Assembly: GCA_027485535.1 (NCBI GenBank) | Contig: JAIXQV010000047.1 | Span: forward strand, 1 to 18,446 | Source of the DNA: Oxalobacteraceae bacterium | Lineage (GTDB): Bacteria > Pseudomonadota > Gammaproteobacteria > Burkholderiales > Burkholderiaceae_D | Length of the DNA: 18,446 bases | Direction: 5' to 3' | In this document: positions 7,143 through 13,264 of the stretch, piece by piece | Layout: every line of letters begins with the position of its first letter | Position numbering within the stretch: position 1 is the stretch's first letter | Notes under the pieces: generated by a model | What the model saw: the letters and a program-made list of their open reading frames with translations, nothing else | Databases searched by the model: none | What the model was told of the DNA's origin: nothing | Made by a program: the position numbers and the translations under genes

Positions 7143-7661
7143 ATGGCAAAAATGCAGCAGAAAATGCAGAGCGACAAGCCGGATGACGGCATGCGCGAAA
7201 AGATGATTGCGGTCAACCGCGTCACCAAAGTGGTCAAGGGCGGCCGTATTATGGGTTTCGCCGCGTTGGCTGTGGTCGGTGACGGCGATGGTCGCATCGG
7301 CATGGGCAAGGGCAAATCCAAAGAGGTTCCAGTTGCCGTGCAAAAGGCGATGGAAGAAGCGCGACGCAAGATGATCAAGGTCAGCTTGAAGAACGGCACC
7401 CTCCAGCACATGGTGCATGGTCGTCACGGTGCATCGTCTGTGATGATGATCCCCGCAAAAGAAGGTACTGGCGTGATCGCCGGTGGTCCGATGCGCGCGA
7501 TTTTCGAAGTGATGGGCGTCACCAACGTGGTCGCGAAATCACACGGATCGACCAACCCCTACAACATGGTTCGCGCGACGCTTGATGGTCTGGCGAAAAT
7601 GAGCACCCCGTCCGAAATTGCAGCTAAGCGCGGCAAGACGGTCGAGGAAATTTTGGGCTGA
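7143..7661 (+). CDS. rpsE: 30S ribosomal protein S5
   Basis: S5 is at the mRNA entry site and influences decoding accuracy. The 172 residues contain the S5 double-stranded-RNA-binding-like domain with GGRIMGFAALAVVGDGDGRIG (near residues 36-55) and the C-terminal domain with GTGVIAGGPMRAIFEVMG. The VKGGR loop, where spectinomycin resistance changes occur in other species, looks unaltered. rpmD starts 10 nt downstream. Confidence 0.97.
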   Translation: MAKMQQKMQSDKPDDGMREKMIAVNRVTKVVKGGRIMGFAALAVVGDGDGRIGMGKGKSKEVPVAVQKAMEEARRKMIKVSLKNGTLQHMVHGRHGASSVMMIPAKEGTGVIAGGPMRAIFEVMGVTNVVAKSHGSTNPYNMVRATLDGLAKMSTPSEIAAKRGKTVEEILG

Positions 7662-7671
7662 GGCGAGAGCG

Positions 7672-7851
7672 ATGGCAAACACGATCAAAGTAAAACTGGT
7701 CAAGGGGCTGATCGGCACCAAGCAGTCACACCGAGACACTGTGCGCGGCCTGGGTCTGCGCAGGTTGAATTCCGAGCGCGAGCTCGAAGACACCCCGGCG
7801 GTGCGCGGCATGATTAACAAAGTCGCCTATCTCGTCAAAGTGGTGTCTTGA
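7672..7851 (+). CDS. rpmD: 50S ribosomal protein L30
   Basis: L30 is a small 50S protein, 59 residues here. I place the start at the ATG at 7672 (MANTIKVKLVKGLIG), which has GGCGAGAG just upstream and gives the normal length; an in-frame ATG at 7618 inside rpsE would add 18 unrelated residues. The conserved HRDTVRGLGLRRLN segment (residues 20-33) is present, as is the C-terminal MINKVAYLVKV. In order between rpsE and rplO. Confidence 0.96.
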   Translation: MANTIKVKLVKGLIGTKQSHRDTVRGLGLRRLNSERELEDTPAVRGMINKVAYLVKVVS

Positions 7852-7876
7852 GCATCGCTGGCGAACGGAGAACATG

Positions 7877-8308
7877 ATGCAACTAAATACTATTCAACCT
7901 GCAGAAGGCGCTAAGCATCCGAAGCGTCGCGTTGGTCGCGGCATCGGATCTGGCCTTGGCAAGACCGCAGGTCGCGGTCACAAAGGTCAGAAATCGCGTG
8001 CAGGTGGTTTTCACAAAGTGGGTTTTGAGGGTGGCCAGATGCCACTGCATCGTCGCTTGCCGAAGCGCGGCTTCAAATCACCATCAAAGCCATTCAAAGC
8101 ACAGGTTAGGCTGGGCGATTTGGCAAAGCTGCCAGTTGACCAGATCGATATGTTGGCGCTGAAACAGGCGGGTCTGGTACCCGAGCTGGCACGTACCGTG
8201 CGCGTGATCAAAGCTGGCGAGATCAGCAAGAAACTGACCATCAAAGGCGTGATCGTCACCGCTGGTGCGAAAGCGGCGATCGAGGCGGCAGGCGGCTCGG
8301 TAGAGTAA
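7877..8308 (+). CDS. rplO: 50S ribosomal protein L15
   Basis: L15 is a late-assembly 50S protein. The product is 143 residues from the ATG at 7877. The ATG directly before it (7874) would leave only 3 nt after GGAG (7867-7870), whereas 7877 leaves 6 nt and gives the family N-terminus MQLNTIQPAEG. The glycine-rich basic region GRGIGSGLGKTAGRGHKGQKS and the C-terminal AAIEAAGGS are diagnostic. secY follows after 21 nt. Confidence 0.96.
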   Translation: MQLNTIQPAEGAKHPKRRVGRGIGSGLGKTAGRGHKGQKSRAGGFHKVGFEGGQMPLHRRLPKRGFKSPSKPFKAQVRLGDLAKLPVDQIDMLALKQAGLVPELARTVRVIKAGEISKKLTIKGVIVTAGAKAAIEAAGGSVE

Positions 8309-8329
8309 GCGCACTAGATAAAGACACAC

Positions 8330-9661
8330 GTGGCGACAGCATCTAAATCTGCGAAGAGCTCGGCGAGCGGTTTCCCTTGGAACCGTCTCTGGTTCTTGCT
8401 GGGTGCGCTCATTGTCTTCAGGATAGGTGCGCATATTCCGGTGCCGGGTATCGATCCGGTGCAGCTCGAGGCTTTGTTCAACCAGAACAGCGGCGGCATC
8501 CTTGGGATGTTCAACATGTTTTCTGGTGGTGCGCTGTCGCGTTTCACGATTTTTGCGCTTGGGATCATGCCGTACATTTCGGCATCGATCATCATGCAGC
8601 TGCTGACTGTCGTGTCACCCCAGCTTGAAGCGATCAAGAAGGAGGGTGAGTCGGGTCGCCGCAAGATTACCCAATACACCCGCTACGGTACGCTGGTGTT
8701 GGCTACGTTCCAGGCTCTGGGCATTGCGGTCGCGCTTGAGGCGCAAGCTGGCTTGGTGATTGATCCCGGCCTCGCGTTTCGCTTCACCACCGTTGTGACG
8801 CTGGTCACCGGTACGATGTTTCTGATGTGGCTTGGCGAGCAAATCACTGAACGTGGCCTCGGCAATGGTATCTCGATCATTATTTTTGCCGGTATCGCTG
8901 CGGGCTTGCCGAACGCTATTGCTGGATTGTTCGAGTTGGTACGCACAGGTTCGATGCATGCACTGACCGCGATTCTGATTTGTATTTTGGTCGGTTTGGT
9001 GACCTACGCGGTTGTGTTCATCGAGCGCGGTCAGCGAAAGATTCTGGTCAACTACGCCAAGCGTCAGGTCGGCAACAAGGTTTATGGTGGTCAGAGTAGT
9101 CATCTGCCACTCAAGCTGAACATGGCAGGTGTTATCCCGCCGATTTTTGCATCGTCGATTATTTTGTTTCCGGCGACGATTACGAGCTGGTTCACCTCGG
9201 GTGACACGAGCAGTGGCGTGGTTCGGTTTTTGAAAGATTTGGCGGCGTCTTTGGCGCCGGGAGAGCCGATTCACGCACTCCTGTACGCAGCGGCCATCGT
9301 GTTTTTTTGCTTCTTCTACACCGCGCTGGTGTTCAACAGCAAGGAAACTGCGGACAACCTTAAGAAAAGTGGTGCATTTGTTCCGGGTATCCGTCCGGGT
9401 GAGCAGACCAGTCGATACATCGACAAGATTCTGACTCGCCTGACATTGGCTGGAGCGGTGTACATCACGTTGATCTGCTTGCTGCCTGAATTTTTGATCG
9501 CGCGCTGGAACGTACCGTTTTATTTTGGCGGCACCTCGTTGCTGATTATTGTTGTGGTCACCATGGATTTCATGGCGCAGGTGCAGAACTATGTGATGTC
9601 GCAGCAATATGATTCGCTGCTGCGAAAAGCGAATTTCAAGGGTGGAATTCCAACCCGTTGA
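8330..9661 (+). CDS. secY: Protein translocase channel subunit SecY (GTG start)
   Basis: SecY is the ten-helix inner-membrane channel that works with SecE, SecG and SecA. The 443 residues match the family. The start is GTG at 8330: an in-frame TAG lies at 8315-8317, and the first downstream ATG would remove the first membrane helix. The N-terminus is short and basic (KSAKSSASG), then WNRLWFLLGALIVFRIGAHIPVPG begins helix 1 and the plug region with NMFSGGALSRFTIFALGIMPYI follows. The C-terminal cytoplasmic tail ends with the conserved YDSLLRKANFKGG. The Shine-Dalgarno is poor (GATAAAG), which with GTG suggests modest initiation compared with the ribosomal genes around it. Confidence 0.97.
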   Translation: MATASKSAKSSASGFPWNRLWFLLGALIVFRIGAHIPVPGIDPVQLEALFNQNSGGILGMFNMFSGGALSRFTIFALGIMPYISASIIMQLLTVVSPQLEAIKKEGESGRRKITQYTRYGTLVLATFQALGIAVALEAQAGLVIDPGLAFRFTTVVTLVTGTMFLMWLGEQITERGLGNGISIIIFAGIAAGLPNAIAGLFELVRTGSMHALTAILICILVGLVTYAVVFIERGQRKILVNYAKRQVGNKVYGGQSSHLPLKLNMAGVIPPIFASSIILFPATITSWFTSGDTSSGVVRFLKDLAASLAPGEPIHALLYAAAIVFFCFFYTALVFNSKETADNLKKSGAFVPGIRPGEQTSRYIDKILTRLTLAGAVYITLICLLPEFLIARWNVPFYFGGTSLLIIVVVTMDFMAQVQNYVMSQQYDSLLRKANFKGGIPTR

Positions 9662-9683
9662 GCGAGAGGATTAGACGGCTTAT

Positions 9684-9902
9684 ATGTCCAAAGACGACGT
9701 GATTCAAATGCAGGGGGAGATTCTCGAAAACCTCCCCAATGCGACCTTCAGGGTGAAGCTTGAAAATGGCCATGTCGTTCTTGGACACATATCCGGAAAA
9801 ATGAGGATGAATTACATCCGGATTCTGCCCGGTGACAAAGTGACGGTCGAGTTGACGCCGTATGACTTAAGTCGGGCCAGGATTGTTTTCAGAACCAAGT
9901 AA
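9684..9902 (+). CDS. infA: Translation initiation factor IF-1
   Basis: IF-1 binds the 30S A site during initiation. The 72-residue OB-fold product is the usual length and reads MSKDDVIQMQGEILENLPN at the start, with ENGHVVLGHISGKMRMNYI and the C-terminal LTPYDLSRARIVFR. An in-frame TAG at 9672-9674 excludes a longer form. AGAGGA (9665-9670) is 13 nt from the ATG, longer than optimal. The position after secY and before rpmJ is standard for many proteobacteria. Confidence 0.97.
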   Translation: MSKDDVIQMQGEILENLPNATFRVKLENGHVVLGHISGKMRMNYIRILPGDKVTVELTPYDLSRARIVFRTK

Positions 9903-9944
9903 TCGCCTTACCAGCAAACAAAAGATAGAAAGAAGAGGGCAAAC

Positions 9945-10058
9945 ATGAAAGTGCTCGCATCAGTAAAACGGATCTGCCGTAAGTGCAAGATCATCAAGCG
10001 CAAAGGCGTAGTTCGCGTCATTTGTACCGAACCGCGCCATAAGCAGCGCCAGGGTTAA
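9945..10058 (+). CDS. rpmJ: 50S ribosomal protein L36, zinc-ribbon form
   Basis: L36 is the smallest ribosomal protein. The 37-residue frame reads MKVLASVKRICRKCKIIKRK and ends with RHKQRQG. Cys11, Cys14, Cys27 and His32 form the zinc ribbon that marks the C-plus version. AAGAGGGC at 9933-9940 is a good ribosome binding site about 4-6 nt before the ATG. It sits between infA and rpsM as expected. Zinc-free L36 paralogues exist in some genomes, but none is in this window. Confidence 0.96.
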   Translation: MKVLASVKRICRKCKIIKRKGVVRVICTEPRHKQRQG

Positions 10059-10085
10059 TCAAGCTAAGCGATCGAGGGACAACGC

Positions 10086-10451
10086 ATGGCACGTATTGCA
10101 GGGGTCAATATTCCCAACCATCAGCACACCGTTATCGGCCTAACCGCCGTTTTCGGTATCGGTCGTCCGCGCGCTGAGTTAATTTGCGCGAACACGGGCG
10201 TTCCTACCACCAAGAAGGTCAAGGATCTCGACGACAACGAGCTCGAGAAGCTGCGTGATGAGATCGGCAAATTCATCGTTGAGGGTGACCTCCGCCGTGA
10301 AGTGTCGATGAACATCAAGCGCCTGATGGATCTCGGCTGCTACCGAGGCCTGCGCCATCGCAAGGGCTTGCCGGTTCGCGGTCAACGTACTCGTACCAAC
10401 GCGCGGACCCGTAAAGGCCCACGTAAAGCAGCGCAAGCGCTGAAGAAGTAA
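10086..10451 (+). CDS. rpsM: 30S ribosomal protein S13
   Basis: S13 is in the 30S head, contacts P-site tRNA and forms bridges to the 50S subunit. The 121 residues begin MARIAGVNIPNHQHTVIGL and contain the helix-two-turns-helix region (AVFGIGRPRAELI) and the S13 signature near residues 85-105 (CYRGLRHRKGLPVRGQRT), then the basic C-terminal tail. GAGGG (10074-10078) is 7 nt upstream. First gene of the alpha operon; in E. coli the S4 repressor binds a pseudoknot at this gene's start, and I did not see an obvious counterpart in the 27-nt gap here. Confidence 0.97.
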   Translation: MARIAGVNIPNHQHTVIGLTAVFGIGRPRAELICANTGVPTTKKVKDLDDNELEKLRDEIGKFIVEGDLRREVSMNIKRLMDLGCYRGLRHRKGLPVRGQRTRTNARTRKGPRKAAQALKK

Positions 10452-10478
10452 TCCCGTCGCGGACACAAGGACAACACC

Positions 10479-10880
10479 ATGGCAAAAGCATCGAACAACG
10501 CCGCTTCGCGCGTTCGAAAGAAGGTCAAGAAGAATGTTGCTGAAGGCATTGCGCACGTTCACGCCTCATTCAACAACACCATCATCACGATTACAGACCG
10601 TCAGGGCAATGCGCTGTCTTGGGCAACGTCCGGTGGTGCTGGCTTCAAGGGCTCACGCAAGTCGACGCCGTTTGCAGCGCAGGTTGCAGCAGAGGCAGCC
10701 GGCAAGGTAGCGGTCGAGTGTGGCGTGAAAAACCTCGAAGTGCGCATCAAGGGCCCCGGCCCCGGCCGCGAGTCCGCAGTGCGCGCGCTGAACAGCTTGG
10801 GCATCAAGATCACCCAAATTCAGGACGTCACACCGGTTCCGCATAACGGTTGCCGTCCGCCAAAGCGTCGCCGTATCTAA
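10479..10880 (+). CDS. rpsK: 30S ribosomal protein S11
   Basis: S11 is on the 30S platform near the mRNA exit. The 133 residues include GIAHVHASFNNTIITITD (residues 24-41), SWATSGGAGFKGSRKSTPFA and the C-terminal signature DVTPVPHNGCRPPKRRR. The gene is followed not by rpsD at close range but by a 139-nt gap that contains an intrinsic terminator, which is a departure from the tight packing elsewhere in the cluster. Confidence 0.97.
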   Translation: MAKASNNAASRVRKKVKKNVAEGIAHVHASFNNTIITITDRQGNALSWATSGGAGFKGSRKSTPFAAQVAAEAAGKVAVECGVKNLEVRIKGPGPGRESAVRALNSLGIKITQIQDVTPVPHNGCRPPKRRRI

Positions 10881-10907
10881 ATCACGGCACTGCTGTTGTT
10901 GTACGTG

Positions 10908-10935
10908 ACCCGCCGCGCAACGGCGGGTTTTGTTC
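10908..10935 (+). terminator. Intrinsic terminator between rpsK and rpsD
   Basis: ACCCGCCG (10908-10915) pairs perfectly with CGGCGGGT (10921-10928) around the 5-nt loop CGCAA, giving an 8-bp, almost all G-C stem that runs directly into TTTTGTT. This has the form of a factor-independent terminator 28 nt after the rpsK stop. Because rpsD, rpoA and rplQ follow in the same direction and no good promoter is visible between, it may work as a partial terminator or attenuator. Confidence 0.8.
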
Positions 10936-10945
10936 TAAGACCACC

Positions 10946-11013
10946 GTTCGGTAGCAGGCAGACCGAACTAGCGCATCAAGGCGTTGTGCCTGAGGCGTCA
11001 TCAACGTAGAGGA
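10946..11013 (+). promoter_or_regulatory. Candidate pseudoknot leader of rpsD (possible S4 translational operator)
   Basis: GTTCGGT (10946-10952) and ACCGAAC (10962-10968) form a perfect 7-bp stem with the 9-nt loop AGCAGGCAG. Six loop bases, CAGGCA (10955-10960), are perfectly complementary to TGCCTG (10987-10992), which would make an H-type pseudoknot. In addition CGTTG (10982-10986) can pair with CAACG (11002-11006), ending one base before the Shine-Dalgarno AGAGGA (11008-11013). These helices are seen in the sequence. Regulation by S4 is inference from the known autogenous role of S4 in E. coli. A competing short stem AGGC/GCCT (10979-10982 with 10988-10991) could give an alternative state. 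Confidence 0.5.
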
Positions 11014-11019
11014 AATACT

Positions 11020-11643
11020 GTGGCACGTTACATTGGACCCAAAGCAAAACTTTCCCGCCGTGAAGGCACCGACCTATTCCTGAAGAGCGCCCGTCGCTCA
11101 CTGGAGTCCAAGTGCAAACTGGATTCCAAGCCAGGACAGCACGGCCGTACCTCAGGTGCGCGTACCTCTGACTATGGCAACCAGCTGCGTGAAAAGCAGA
11201 AGGTTAAACGCATGTACGGCGTGCTGGAGCGTCAGTTCCGTCGCTATTTTGCCGAGGCAGACCGTCGCAAGGGCAACACCGGCGAAACACTACTTCAACT
11301 GCTCGAAGCCCGTCTCGATAACGTCGTCTATCGCCTGGGTTTCGCGTCGACACGTGCAGAGGCCCGGCAACTGGTATCGCACAAGGCCATCGTTGTGAAT
11401 GGCCACGTGGTGAACATTCCCTCTTATTCGGTTCGCGTCGGTGACGTCGTTGCGGTGCGCGAAAAAGCCAAGAAGCAAGTCCGCATTGCCGAGGCGCTGT
11501 CCTTGGCCGAACAATCGGGATTCCCGATGTGGGTGGCGGTCGATGCCAAGAAAATGGAGGGTTCGCTCAAGACCTTACCAGATCGCAGCGACTACAACCA
11601 AGAGGTCAATGAGTCGCTGATCGTCGAATTGTATTCGCGCTAA
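11020..11643 (+). CDS. rpsD: 30S ribosomal protein S4 (GTG start)
   Basis: S4 is a primary 16S rRNA binding protein that nucleates 30S assembly; in E. coli it represses the alpha operon and can act as a NusA-like antitermination factor. The 207 residues begin at GTG (11020), placed 6 nt after AGAGGA, and read MARYIGPKAKLSRREG; a start further upstream would add 12 unrelated residues. The S4 RNA-binding domain lies near residues 97-160 (RLDNVVYRLGF, STRAEARQLVSHKAI). The C-terminus ESLIVELYSR is standard. The gene is isolated by terminators on both sides and has a structured leader. Confidence 0.97.
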   Translation: MARYIGPKAKLSRREGTDLFLKSARRSLESKCKLDSKPGQHGRTSGARTSDYGNQLREKQKVKRMYGVLERQFRRYFAEADRRKGNTGETLLQLLEARLDNVVYRLGFASTRAEARQLVSHKAIVVNGHVVNIPSYSVRVGDVVAVREKAKKQVRIAEALSLAEQSGFPMWVAVDAKKMEGSLKTLPDRSDYNQEVNESLIVELYSR

Positions 11644-11652
11644 TTTCTCCCG

Positions 11653-11679
11653 CTACCCACTCACAGGTGGGTAGTTTTT
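11653..11679 (+). terminator. Intrinsic terminator between rpsD and rpoA
   Basis: CTACCCAC (11653-11660) pairs perfectly with GTGGGTAG (11667-11674) around the 6-nt loop TCACAG, followed at once by TTTTT (11675-11679). It is a textbook intrinsic terminator starting 10 nt after the rpsD stop and 55 nt before rpoA. Since rpoA is essential and I see no convincing promoter in 11680-11734, either read-through is substantial or a promoter is not recognisable by eye. Confidence 0.82.
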
Positions 11680-11734
11680 CGATATGCCATCAGCCTTATC
11701 GGTGTAACGAGCCGAGGGTATTGAATGGATATTC

Positions 11735-12712
11735 ATGCAAACCAATCTGTTGAAGCCGCGCATTATCGAAGTTGAGCACATCGCCCCTGGCCACGCCAAG
11801 GTCGTCATGGAGCCGTTCGAGCGTGGCTATGGTCACACCCTCGGTAACGCACTCCGCCGTGTGTTGTTGTCTTCTATGGTCGGTTATGCGCCTACCGAAG
11901 TGACGATAGCGGGCGTGGTGCACGAGTACTCATCTATCGACGGTGTGCAGGAAGACGTGGTCGATATTCTGCTGAACCTGAAGGGTGTTGTCTTCAAGCT
12001 GCAAAGCCGTGATGAGGTCACGCTGACGCTGAAAAAAGAAGGCGAGGGCCCGGTGCTGGCTTCCGACATCGATCTGCCGCACGATGTCGAGCTGATCAAC
12101 CCTGAACATGTGATCGCGCACCTGACCGCTGGTGGCAAGATTGACATGCAGGTGAAGGTCGAGAAGGGACGTGGCTACGTTCCGGGTAACGTTCGTCGTC
12201 TAGCTGAAGATGCCAATAAGACGATCGGACGAATCATTCTTGATGCTTCCTACTCCCCAGTTCGTCGTGTGTCGTATACCGTTGATTCGGCACGTGTCGA
12301 GCAGCGTACCGACCTCGACAAGTTGGTGATGAATATCGAAACTAACGGCGTGATCTCGCCGGAAGAAGCGATTCGTCAATCCGCTCGTGTGCTGGTCGAT
12401 CAGTTGAATGTGTTTGCGGCGCTCGAGGGCACAGAAGCAGCGGCTGAGGCGCCTTCGCGTGCACCGACTGTCGATCCGATTCTGTTGCGTCCGGTCGATG
12501 ATCTCGAACTCACCGTGCGTTCTGCCAACTGCCTCAAGGCCGAGAACATCTATTACATCGGTGATCTGATCCAGCGCAGCGAGAATGAATTGTTGAAAAC
12601 GCCAAATCTGGGTCGTAAGTCGCTCAACGAGATCAAAGAAGTATTGGCCTCGCGCGGACTGACCTTGGGTATGAAGCTCGAGAACTGGCCACCAGCCGGC
12701 CTCGACAAATAA
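11735..12712 (+). CDS. rpoA: DNA-directed RNA polymerase alpha subunit
   Basis: Alpha dimerises to start RNA polymerase assembly and its C-terminal domain contacts UP elements and activators. The 325 residues are close to the usual 325-329. The N-terminal domain (about 1-232) has the assembly motif ERGYGHTLGNALRRVLLSSM at residues 29-48. An Ala/Glu-rich linker covers about 231-250. The C-terminal domain has LTVRSANCLKAE with Arg262 equivalent to E. coli Arg265, and NLGRKSLNEIKE. The Shine-Dalgarno is weak (TGGAT, 5 nt or less before the ATG). rplQ lies 96 nt downstream. Confidence 0.98.
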   Translation: MQTNLLKPRIIEVEHIAPGHAKVVMEPFERGYGHTLGNALRRVLLSSMVGYAPTEVTIAGVVHEYSSIDGVQEDVVDILLNLKGVVFKLQSRDEVTLTLKKEGEGPVLASDIDLPHDVELINPEHVIAHLTAGGKIDMQVKVEKGRGYVPGNVRRLAEDANKTIGRIILDASYSPVRRVSYTVDSARVEQRTDLDKLVMNIETNGVISPEEAIRQSARVLVDQLNVFAALEGTEAAAEAPSRAPTVDPILLRPVDDLELTVRSANCLKAENIYYIGDLIQRSENELLKTPNLGRKSLNEIKEVLASRGLTLGMKLENWPPAGLDK

Positions 12713-12751
12713 GCAGCGCTTACTATTTTTGAACTTTACCGGCCCGCGCCA

Positions 12752-12781
12752 AGCTCGCAAGAGCTGTCGATAGAAGAGCTG
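12752..12781 (+). promoter_or_regulatory. Hairpin with GNRA-type loop and repeated partner in the rpoA-rplQ gap
   Basis: AGCTC (12752-12756) pairs with GAGCT (12761-12765) closing the tetraloop GCAA, a GNRA loop. The octamer AAGAGCTG occurs twice (12759-12766 and 12774-12781), so the same AGCTC could pair instead with the second copy (12776-12780). No U-tract follows, so it is not a terminator. It may affect rplQ translation or mRNA processing; the stem is only 5 bp and chance is possible. Confidence 0.3.
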
Positions 12782-12808
12782 GATTAAAACTTGTAAAAGG
12801 AAATTACT

Positions 12809-13195
12809 ATGCGTCATCGTCACGGACTACGCAAACTGAACCGAACCTCGTCGCACCGCCTCGCGATGCTGCGCAACATGACGGTCTCTTTGCTCAAGCA
12901 TGAAGCTATCAAGACAACTGTCCCAAAGGCAAAAGAACTTCGCCGCGTTGTCGAGCCGATTATCACGCTCGGCAAGGTTGATACATTGGCCAACAAGCGC
13001 TTGGCTTTCTCGCGTTTGCGTGATCGCGACATCGTGGTCAAGCTGTTCGCAGAGATCGGCCCACGCTACAAGACACGTAATGGCGGGTATCTGCGTATCC
13101 TAAAAATGGGATTCCGCCAGGGTGATAATGCGCCGATGGCTTTCGTTGAACTGGTTGATCGTCCAGACAATAGCGAAGCGGTTGCCGCGGAATAA
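12809..13195 (+). CDS. rplQ: 50S ribosomal protein L17
   Basis: L17 is near the tunnel exit of the 50S subunit. The 128 residues begin MRHRHGLRKLNRTSSHRLAM, the family hallmark, and include IKTTVPKAKELRRVVEPIIT (residues 34-53) and the central GGYLRILKMGFRQGDNAPMA. AAGGA (12797-12801) is 7 nt before the ATG. It closes the alpha operon and is followed by tandem hairpins including a strong terminator. Confidence 0.97.
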   Translation: MRHRHGLRKLNRTSSHRLAMLRNMTVSLLKHEAIKTTVPKAKELRRVVEPIITLGKVDTLANKRLAFSRLRDRDIVVKLFAEIGPRYKTRNGGYLRILKMGFRQGDNAPMAFVELVDRPDNSEAVAAE

Positions 13196-13197
13196 AC

Positions 13198-13213
13198 GCA
13201 CTAGGCGTAGTGC
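13198..13213 (+). promoter_or_regulatory. Small perfect hairpin after rplQ
   Basis: GCACTA (13198-13203) pairs perfectly with TAGTGC (13208-13213) around GGCG. It begins 2 nt after the rplQ stop and precedes the terminator hairpin by 9 nt. It lacks its own U-tract; it may protect the mRNA 3' end or simply add to the terminator structure. Confidence 0.4.
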
Positions 13214-13222
13214 TGAAGTATC

Positions 13223-13253
13223 AAGCCAGGCCAAGCGCCTGGCTTTGTTTTTT
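13223..13253 (+). terminator. Strong intrinsic terminator of the alpha operon
   Basis: AAGCCAGGC (13223-13231) pairs perfectly over 9 bp with GCCTGGCTT (13237-13245) around the loop CAAGC, and the stem is followed by TGTTTTTT (13246-13253). It ends the ribosomal superoperon. The next gene starts only 11 nt after the T-tract, so the downstream ABC transporter genes have no room for a promoter after the terminator. Confidence 0.88.
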
Positions 13254-13264
13254 GAGCGTGAACT

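Noticed and set aside
7618..7671. An upstream ATG for rpmD inside rpsE
   Set aside because: L30 is about 60 residues and starts at MANTIKVKLV; the added residues are out-of-frame rpsE sequence.
8615..9607. A 330-codon minus-strand frame opposite secY
   Set aside because: Antisense shadow of secY; the product is rich in Gln, Asn, Arg and His with no domain, and secY itself is certain.
10984..11019. A longer S4 with 12 extra N-terminal residues from an upstream TTG
   Set aside because: The extra residues do not fit the S4 family, and the GTG at 11020 has AGAGGA at ideal spacing.
11697..11725. TTATCG-17 bp-TATTGA as a promoter for rpoA
   Set aside because: Both boxes match consensus at only 3 of 6 positions and the start point would fall almost on the rpoA ATG, leaving no leader.
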